From NCBI RefSeq assembly GCF_000739875.1, contig NZ_BBJR01000001.1, positions 165,700 through 229,699 on the forward strand: a DNA stretch of 64,000 nucleotides, read 5' to 3'. Source of the stretch: Comamonas aquatica NBRC 14918 (lineage in GTDB: Bacteria > Pseudomonadota > Gammaproteobacteria > Burkholderiales > Burkholderiaceae_C). This document shows, one piece after another, positions 59,050 to 64,000 of the stretch (position 1 is its first letter; the number at the start of each line of letters is the position of its first letter). The translations under genes and the position numbers were made by a program. The notes under the pieces were generated by a model. It was not told the origin of the DNA. It saw only the letters and a list, made by a program, of their open reading frames with translations, and did not search any database.

Positions 59050-60789
59050 TCAGAAGGTTTCCCAGTCGTCGTCCGGGCTGGCGGCTGGCTTGGCCGACGC
59101 CACCGCGCGCGGTGCCACCACGACCTTGGGCGCGGCCGGCGCACGAACGGTGGGAGCGGTCGCCACGGGCGCACGCGCGACCACCTGGGGCACCGGTGTG
59201 GACGTGGCCGGAGGTGCGGTCATGGCCTGCACCGCCGCGGTCGAAGCCCCGACCTGGAAGACCGCCATGGTCTGCATCAGCCGCTGGGCCTGCTCGTGCA
59301 TGGCCTTGGCCGCGGCGCTGGATTCCTCCACCAGGGCGGCGTTCTGCTGCGTCATCTGGTCCAGGTTGCTCACCGCCTGGTTGACCTGGCCAAAGCCGTC
59401 ACGCTGTTCGTTCGCGGCGGCCGTGATCTCGCCAATCAGGTCCGTCACACGGCGCACGCTGGCCACGATCTCCTGCATGCTCTGGCCGGCCTGCCCCACC
59501 TGGTCCGCGCCCACCGCCACCGTGCCTACGCTGGCTTCGATCAGGCCCTTGATTTCCTTGGCCGCCTCGGCGCTGCGCTGCGCCAGGGTGCGCACCTCGC
59601 CGGCCACCACGGCAAAACCACGGCCCTGCTCACCGGCACGCGCGGCTTCGACGGCGGCGTTCAGCGCCAGGATGTTGGTCTGGAAGGCGATGCCATCGAT
59701 GACGCCGATGATGTCACCGATCTTGCGGCTGGAGGCATGGATCTGGTCCATGCTGTGCACCACCTGCTGCACCACCGCACCGCCGCGCTCGGCGGCCTGC
59801 ACCGCCGTGGCCGCCAGCTGGTTGGCCTGGCGCGAGGTGTCGGCCGACTGGTGCACCGTGGCCGTCAGCTGCTCGATGCTGGCGGCGGTCTGCTCCAGGT
59901 TGGCCGCGGTCTGCTCGGTGCGGGTCGACAGGTCTGCATTGCCCTTGGCGATTTCCGCCGCGGCGTCGGACACCTCGCCCACGCCGCTGCGCACTTCGGA
60001 CACCACCTGGCGCAGGCGCTCGGCCATCGCGTCCAGGGCATTCATCAGGTGGCCAAACTCGTCGCGCCGATCGGTCTTGGCCGCCACGTTCAGATCCCCG
60101 CCACCGATGGTGGCGGTCAGTTGCACGGCCTGCTGCAACGGGCGTGTGATATTCACCACCAGCCAGCGCGCCATCACCACCGCGACCAGCAGCAACAGGC
60201 CGGCCACGCCCCAGCCGACCATGACGCTGCGCTGGCGGCGGGCCTCGGCACGCTGCGTGACCACGTCCAGCTGGTCAATCTGGTACTGCACGAACTCATC
60301 GAACGCCTGCGAGTACTTCACGCCCATGGCGGCATAGTCCCCGAAGGCGAAATTGGCACGGGCGTTGTAGTCGTCCAGGTCCAGGTTCTGCTCGGTCTCG
60401 GCACGCCGGGTCTGCACCGCGTCGCGCGCCTGCAGGACGCGCGCGAATTGCGCCCGGTCGGCGTCATCGTGCAGGGCGGCCTCCATGGCCTGCAAGGCTT
60501 CGGTCGCCGCCACCCGCCGTTGCTCGAAGCGCTTTTCCAGCTCGATCTGCAAGCGGTTTTCGTTGGTGGCGAACTGCGCGATGCCCAGCTCCAGCCCGGT
60601 CATGGCCGCGCCGCGCATGTGCTGGGCCAGCGCAATCTTGCGCTCGATCTGCTGCACGTCTGTGCTTGCCTGCTCCAGGGCCTGTTCGGTATTGCTGCGC
60701 ACCCATAGGTTGGACAGCATCATCACGACCAGCAAACCCAGGATGGTGGCCCAGAGCTTGGGGGCCACACGCACGTTGTTCAAATTCAT
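59050..60789 (-). CDS. Methyl-accepting chemotaxis protein with WETF tail
   Basis: The 579-residue receptor has an N-terminal transmembrane helix ([17 protein letters not shown]), a periplasmic four-helix (4HB/Tar-like) sensor domain of about 150 residues, a second transmembrane helix ([20 protein letters not shown]), HAMP, and the signalling hairpin with [20 protein letters not shown] then [20 protein letters not shown]. After a Pro/Ala/Val linker of about 55 residues it ends DDWETF, like the NWETF tether that binds CheR/CheB in enteric receptors. I use [10 protein letters not shown] as start; the open frame upstream lacks family features. The ligand is unknown. Confidence 0.93.
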   Translation of the reverse strand: MNLNNVRVAPKLWATILGLLVVMMLSNLWVRSNTEQALEQASTDVQQIERKIALAQHMRGAAMTGLELGIAQFATNENRLQIELEKRFEQRRVAATEALQAMEAALHDDADRAQFARVLQARDAVQTRRAETEQNLDLDDYNARANFAFGDYAAMGVKYSQAFDEFVQYQIDQLDVVTQRAEARRQRSVMVGWGVAGLLLLVAVVMARWLVVNITRPLQQAVQLTATIGGGDLNVAAKTDRRDEFGHLMNALDAMAERLRQVVSEVRSGVGEVSDAAAEIAKGNADLSTRTEQTAANLEQTAASIEQLTATVHQSADTSRQANQLAATAVQAAERGGAVVQQVVHSMDQIHASSRKIGDIIGVIDGIAFQTNILALNAAVEAARAGEQGRGFAVVAGEVRTLAQRSAEAAKEIKGLIEASVGTVAVGADQVGQAGQSMQEIVASVRRVTDLIGEITAAANEQRDGFGQVNQAVSNLDQMTQQNAALVEESSAAAKAMHEQAQRLMQTMAVFQVGASTAAVQAMTAPPATSTPVPQVVARAPVATAPTVRAPAAPKVVVAPRAVASAKPAASPDDDWETF

Positions 60790-61081
60790 AGTTTTGGCTT
60801 CTCTTGTTCCGGCGGTCCGCCCACATGGGGACCTTGCAGCGTGGAACCAAGCGCTCACCGCGCCAGACAGCCCTTGCAGCTGTTGGCAACCATGTGGTGC
60901 GGGATGGGCGCGCCCATCCATCGGAGTGTTTGCAGCCCGGCGACCGTTGCGCAGCGACTGCGCGGCAGGCCCGTAGCTTTGCGACCCTGGTTTTCACACA
61001 GGTGAGCCCTCGGAGCGCCGATTATTCCGTAACTATTTTTTACAAACAGTGCAGCCAGCAATACCGGCATGGCCATCTGGG
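60790..61081. other. Upstream region of the chemoreceptor gene
   Basis: This 292-base stretch without a gene must hold the receptor's promoter on the minus strand. I looked for a sigma28 flagellar promoter (TAAA-N15-GCCGATAA) and did not find one that fits. An AT-rich segment lies at 61021-61050. Confidence 0.45.
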
Positions 61082-61086
61082 ATAAA

Positions 61087-61112
61087 AAAAAGCGCCCCGC
61101 AGGGCGCTTTTT
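61087..61112. terminator. Bidirectional terminator beyond tctA
   Basis: AAAAAGCGCCC, loop CGCA and GGGCGCTTTTT form an 11-pair stem, 25 bases beyond the tctA stop on the minus strand. Confidence 0.92.
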
Positions 61113-61136
61113 GAAGGGACACACACAGGGTGTGTG

Positions 61137-62648
61137 TCACTCTTCCACGAAGGCTTCTTCGCGCTTGTTCTTCACCGCGGGCAGCGTCACGATGATCAGC
61201 AGGATCACCGCCAGCGCCAGCATCACGGCCGAGATGGGGCGGGTCACGAACACGGACCAGTCACCACGCGACAGCTGCAGAGCGCGGCGCAGGTTTTCTT
61301 CCATCATCGGGCCCAGGATGAAGCCCAGCAGCAGGGGTGCAGGCTCGGTGCCCAGCTTGTAGAACACATAGCCGATGAAACCGAAGATACCCACCAACCA
61401 CACGTCGAACTCGGAGTTCTTGGTGCCGTACACGCCCACCGCGCAGAACAGCACGATGGCGGGGAACAGCCAGCGGTAAGGCACGGACAGCAGCTTGATC
61501 CACATGCCGATCATCGGCAGGTTCAAGATGATCAGCATCGCGTTACCCAGCCACATCGAAGCGATCAGGCCCCAGAACAGTTCGGGGTTGCTGGTCATCA
61601 CCTGGGGACCAGGCTGGATGTTGTGGATGGTCATCGCACCCACCATCAGCGCAATCACGGCGTTGGGGGGAATACCCAGGGTCAGCAGGGGAATGAACGA
61701 GGTCTGCGAGCCGGCGTTGTTGGCCGACTCAGGTGCCGTCACGCCACGGATGTTGCCTTGGCCGAAGGGCACTTCGCCAGGACGCAGCTTGGTCTTCTTT
61801 TCGATGGTGTACGAAGCGAAGGCCGACAGCATGGCGCCACCGCCGGGCAGGATGCCCAGGGCCGAACCCAGGACCGTACCGCGCACCATGGCAGGGAACA
61901 TCAGCTTCAGGTCTTGCTTGGTGGGCATCAGACCCTTGACCTTGGCCGTAAAGATTTCACGCTCGTCTTCAGGCTTGGACAGATTGGCAATGATTTCGCC
62001 ATAACCGAACACACCCATGGCGATCACGACGAAGTCGATGCCGTCGGTCATTTCGGGGATGTCGAAGCTGTAACGCGCCACACCGGAGTTCACGTCGGTA
62101 CCGACCATGCCCAGCAGCAGGCCCAGCACGATCATGCCCACAGCCTTCAGCAGCGAACCCGAAGCCAGCACCACGGCGCCGATCAGGCCCAGCACCATCA
62201 GCGAGAAGTACTCGGCAGGGCCAAACATGAAGGCCACTTCGGTCAGTGGGGGGGCAAAGGCAGCCAAGATGATAGTGCCCACGCAACCGGCGAAGAACGA
62301 GCCGATGCCCGCAGCCGCCAGCGCCGGACCGGCACGGCCCTTGCGGGCCATCTGGTAGCCGTCGATCATCGTCACCACGGACGAGGATTCACCCGGCAGG
62401 TTCACCAGGATCGCAGTGGTCGAGCCGCCATACTGTGCACCATAGTAAATACCGGCCAGCATGATCAACGCAGCCACGGGAGGCAGCGAATAGGTTGCGG
62501 GCAGCAGCATCGCGATCGTTGCGACGGGACCCAGGCCGGGCAAGATGCCGATCAGCGTACCCAAGATACAGCCGATCAGGCAGTAGATCAGGTTCTGCGC
62601 TGTGAAGGCAACGCTGAAGCCCAATGACAGGTGTTCAATCAATTCCAC
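61137..62648 (-). CDS. tctA: Tripartite tricarboxylate transporter large permease TctA
   Basis: The 503-residue membrane protein is the large permease subunit of a tripartite tricarboxylate transporter, working with TctB and a TctC binding protein. It has about 11-12 segments and the signatures GTLIGILPGLGPVATIAMLL near residue 35 and GILPGGGAMLSAFASYTIEK near residue 260, with GIPPNAVIALMVGAMTIHNI. The start is a GTG with AGGAG nine bases ahead. It lies 22 bases after tctB. No tctC is adjacent in the window, and a binding protein gene is found only at 823-1779. The substrate cannot be told. Confidence 0.95.
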   Translation of the reverse strand: MELIEHLSLGFSVAFTAQNLIYCLIGCILGTLIGILPGLGPVATIAMLLPATYSLPPVAALIMLAGIYYGAQYGGSTTAILVNLPGESSSVVTMIDGYQMARKGRAGPALAAAGIGSFFAGCVGTIILAAFAPPLTEVAFMFGPAEYFSLMVLGLIGAVVLASGSLLKAVGMIVLGLLLGMVGTDVNSGVARYSFDIPEMTDGIDFVVIAMGVFGYGEIIANLSKPEDEREIFTAKVKGLMPTKQDLKLMFPAMVRGTVLGSALGILPGGGAMLSAFASYTIEKKTKLRPGEVPFGQGNIRGVTAPESANNAGSQTSFIPLLTLGIPPNAVIALMVGAMTIHNIQPGPQVMTSNPELFWGLIASMWLGNAMLIILNLPMIGMWIKLLSVPYRWLFPAIVLFCAVGVYGTKNSEFDVWLVGIFGFIGYVFYKLGTEPAPLLLGFILGPMMEENLRRALQLSRGDWSVFVTRPISAVMLALAVILLIIVTLPAVKNKREEAFVEE

Positions 62649-62670
62649 GATTCAAATCTCCTGCTGGCAA

Positions 62671-63159
62671 TTAACCAACGATGAAGGAAGGCCACACGGG
62701 GAACTGCAGGCTCAGTGCCCAGACGAACACCGCGTAGCTGCCCACGGCCAGCACCGTTGCCAAGATCAAGCATTCCTTGAAGTTGGCTTCCTTGCGGGCA
62801 TAGCTGGCGATCAGGACCAGGGCGTAGATCGCCACGATCAGACCGAAGCCGGGAATGCCCAGGGCAGGCACGCCCACCAGCAAAATGCCGAAGGCAAAGT
62901 TGGCGGCCAGGATGAAGAAGACTTGGCGCCAGGCCCACTTGCCCACCGGGTCTCCGTCGCCAGGGCCAGACAACGTGGCCTTGAACGCGATGACCAGGCC
63001 GATCAGGGACAGCATCACGCCCAGGATCAGCGGAAAGTAGCCAGGGCCCATGCGGGCACCGGTGCCGATGTTGTAATCGGTCGCACCGATGGCGAAGGCA
63101 CCACCGACCACCAAATACATCAGCCCGGCGAAAAAGTCTTTGTGACTCTTGATTTTCAC
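62671..63159 (-). CDS. tctB: Tripartite tricarboxylate transporter small subunit TctB
   Basis: The 162-residue protein has four transmembrane segments, as TctB subunits do: FFAGLMYLVVGGAFAIGATD, YFPLILGVMLSLIGLVIAFK, then WRQVFFILAANFAFGILLVG and IVAIYALVLIASYARK, followed by a last helix. The N-terminus is MKIKSHKDFFAG; its start codon is GTG with GGGAGA six bases upstream. The motif GTGARMGPGYFP between helices is a family hallmark. It is the first gene of tctBA, expressed from the region at 63160-63350. Confidence 0.92.
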   Translation of the reverse strand: MKIKSHKDFFAGLMYLVVGGAFAIGATDYNIGTGARMGPGYFPLILGVMLSLIGLVIAFKATLSGPGDGDPVGKWAWRQVFFILAANFAFGILLVGVPALGIPGFGLIVAIYALVLIASYARKEANFKECLILATVLAVGSYAVFVWALSLQFPVWPSFIVG

Positions 63160-63350
63160 GAAACGTCTCCCATGAGAGGATTTACGACCGGTGGATTCTG
63201 TAAGGAAAGTGAAGGTGAATTCATGTGGATTCCACCTACAGCACGCGTTTTTTTGCCTGCAGAATCAAGCACTTTTCTACGCGTTTATCCCTATTCCACA
63301 ACCTCTCCGGGCACGTTCCGCAAGGCCGGACAACCAGCCCGGCACCGCCC
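63160..63350. other. tctBA upstream region
   Basis: This 191-base stretch without a gene ends at the stop of the ATPase gene. It must hold the tctBA promoter. GTGGATTCCAC at 63225-63235, within AGGTG...CACCT at 63213-63237, is a candidate operator site. I could not fix a -35/-10 pair. Confidence 0.45.
63213..63237. promoter_or_regulatory. Candidate operator palindrome ahead of tctBA
   Basis: AGGTG at 63213 and CACCT at 63233 bracket GTGGA-T-TCCAC. It lies 54 bases before the tctB start, a position suited to a regulator such as a TctD-type response regulator, which is not in the window. Confidence 0.3.
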
Positions 63351-64000
63351 CTAGCGCAGGGGGGGCGTGGCCGCCATCACCTCGGCCAGCGTGGTCACCC
63401 CTTCGGCCACGCGCAGGGCGCCCGACAGGCGCAGCGGGCGCATGCCATCCTGCACGGCCTGGCGCCGCAGCACATCCATGGATGGACTGTGGTTCATGTG
63501 CTGGTGCAGGGCTTCGCTGCTGAGCAGCAGTTCGTACAGGCCCATGCGGCCCTTGAAGCCCGTCATGCGACAGGCTTCGCAGCCCACCGGCTGGTAGGGC
63601 TGGAAACCGCCCGTGAGCTTCCAGGGGCTCATCATCTCAGCCACCATCTCGCGCGTGGTCTGCGTGTCGGGCTCCTTGCACAGCGGGCACAGCACGCGCA
63701 CCAGGCGCTGTGCCAGCACCCCCAGCAAGGTGGCGTTGAGCAGGTAGGGCGGCACGCCCAGCTCCATCAGGCGGCTCACGGCGCTGGGGGCGTCGTTGGT
63801 GTGCAGGGTCGAGAACACCAGGTGCCCGGTGAGCGCGGCCTGCACCGCCATCTCGGCAGTGGCCGTGTCCCGGATCTCCCCGACCATGATGATGTCCGGG
63901 TCCTGGCGCATCAGCGCCCGCAGCCCTTCGGTGAAGCCGAAATCCAGTTGCGGCTGCACCTGGGTCTGGTTGAAGGCCGGCTCGATCATTTCGATCGGGT
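63351..64000 (-). CDS. Type II secretion / type IV pilus ATPase (GspE/PilB family), C-terminal part
   Basis: The gene runs off the window end; about 216 C-terminal residues are visible, continuing from PIEMIEPAFNQTQ. It contains ALMRQDPDIIMVGEIRD (Walker B/Asp box), ALTGHLVFSTLHTNDAPSAV (His box) and a zinc-binding tetracysteine region, CPLCKEP and later CEACRMTGFKGR. These are the marks of GspE/PilB secretion ATPases that drive pseudopilus or pilus assembly at the inner membrane. Whether it is GspE, PilB or a relative cannot be decided from this part. Walker A lies beyond the window. Confidence 0.9.
   Translation of the reverse strand, partial: PIEMIEPAFNQTQVQPQLDFGFTEGLRALMRQDPDIIMVGEIRDTATAEMAVQAALTGHLVFSTLHTNDAPSAVSRLMELGVPPYLLNATLLGVLAQRLVRVLCPLCKEPDTQTTREMVAEMMSPWKLTGGFQPYQPVGCEACRMTGFKGRMGLYELLLSSEALHQHMNHSPSMDVLRRQAVQDGMRPLRLSGALRVAEGVTTLAEVMAATPPLR

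Noticed and set aside
57616..60708. Plus-strand frame of about 1030 codons opposite DUF3422 and the chemoreceptor
   Set aside because: It crosses two real minus-strand genes and their junction; His/Gln-rich nonsense product.
61005..61050. GCCGATTA word near the chemoreceptor gene as a sigma28 promoter
   Set aside because: It is on the wrong strand for the receptor, and no TAAA element lies at the right distance.

Overview
The window looks like core chromosome of a GC-rich betaproteobacterium, most probably a member of the Comamonadaceae (Burkholderiales). I infer this from the very high GC content and G/C-ending codons, the Bug-type (TctC) solute-binding protein with a distant tctBA pair, the DUF3422 and CobD/CbiB-like proteins, the trxB/ftsK/lolA neighbourhood, and dispersed AT-rich repeats with a GCGCTGRCAGCTAT-like end, which I associate with this family from memory. 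No insertion sequence, prophage, plasmid function or CRISPR array was seen.

Layout. 1-2 kb: tail of a chemoreceptor gene, a small unknown gene and an orphan tctC. 2-7 kb: sbcD-sbcC. 7-10.5 kb: FAD oxidoreductase, queuosine-precursor transporter and a 3-hydroxyisobutyrate dehydrogenase-like enzyme. 10.5-10.9 kb: three tandem tRNA-Lys(CTT) genes. 11-18 kb: a DEAD-box helicase with a Gly/Arg-rich repeat tail, orn, an M48 peptidase overlapping rsgA, a CobD-like protein and a Nudix hydrolase. 18-20.5 kb: rpsP-rimM-trmD-rplS. 20.6-23.4 kb: acetyltransferase, TM2 protein, and a Pit phosphate transporter with its DUF47 partner. 23.8-31.2 kb: rarA, brnQ (opposite strand), lolA, ftsK and divergent trxB. 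31.4-31.9 kb: rpmB-rpmG. 32-35 kb: a MocR-type regulator and an FMN riboswitch ahead of a lumazine synthase. 35.6-41.9 kb: small unknown or conserved genes, a degenerate SRAP-family protein, an RNA methyltransferase, purN and a YceH homologue. 42-44.4 kb: paired acyl-CoA dehydrogenases. 44.5-51 kb: bestrophin, HNH nuclease, ribF-ileS-lspA. 51-57.6 kb: Na/Pi cotransporter, Nudix protein, quinone oxidoreductase, two EamA transporters and an atypical SDR. 57.6-64 kb: DUF3422, a full-length chemoreceptor, tctBA and the end of a GspE/PilB-type ATPase.

How the genes fit together. Most of the content is housekeeping: translation (L19, S16, L28, L33, TrmD, RimM, RsgA, IleS, tRNA-Lys), recombination and chromosome handling (SbcCD, RarA, FtsK), flavin supply (FMN riboswitch with RibH, RibF), envelope biogenesis (LolA, LspA) and RNA turnover (Orn, helicase). 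Accessory metabolism includes dicarboxylyl-CoA or acyl-CoA oxidation, carboxylate uptake by a tripartite transporter, and two phosphate carriers that each come with a PhoU-like domain.

The least expected signals are: AT-rich repeat-like patches that also lie inside five coding genes (sbcC, rarA, the second acyl-CoA dehydrogenase, the quinone oxidoreductase and the SDR gene); a SRAP-family protein that lacks the family's catalytic residues; brnQ sitting inside the usual ftsK-lolA-rarA run; a long 5' leader on the helicase gene; and a strong hairpin plus a perfect 16-bp palindrome in the rpsP operon. I saw no convincing new defence or mobile system.
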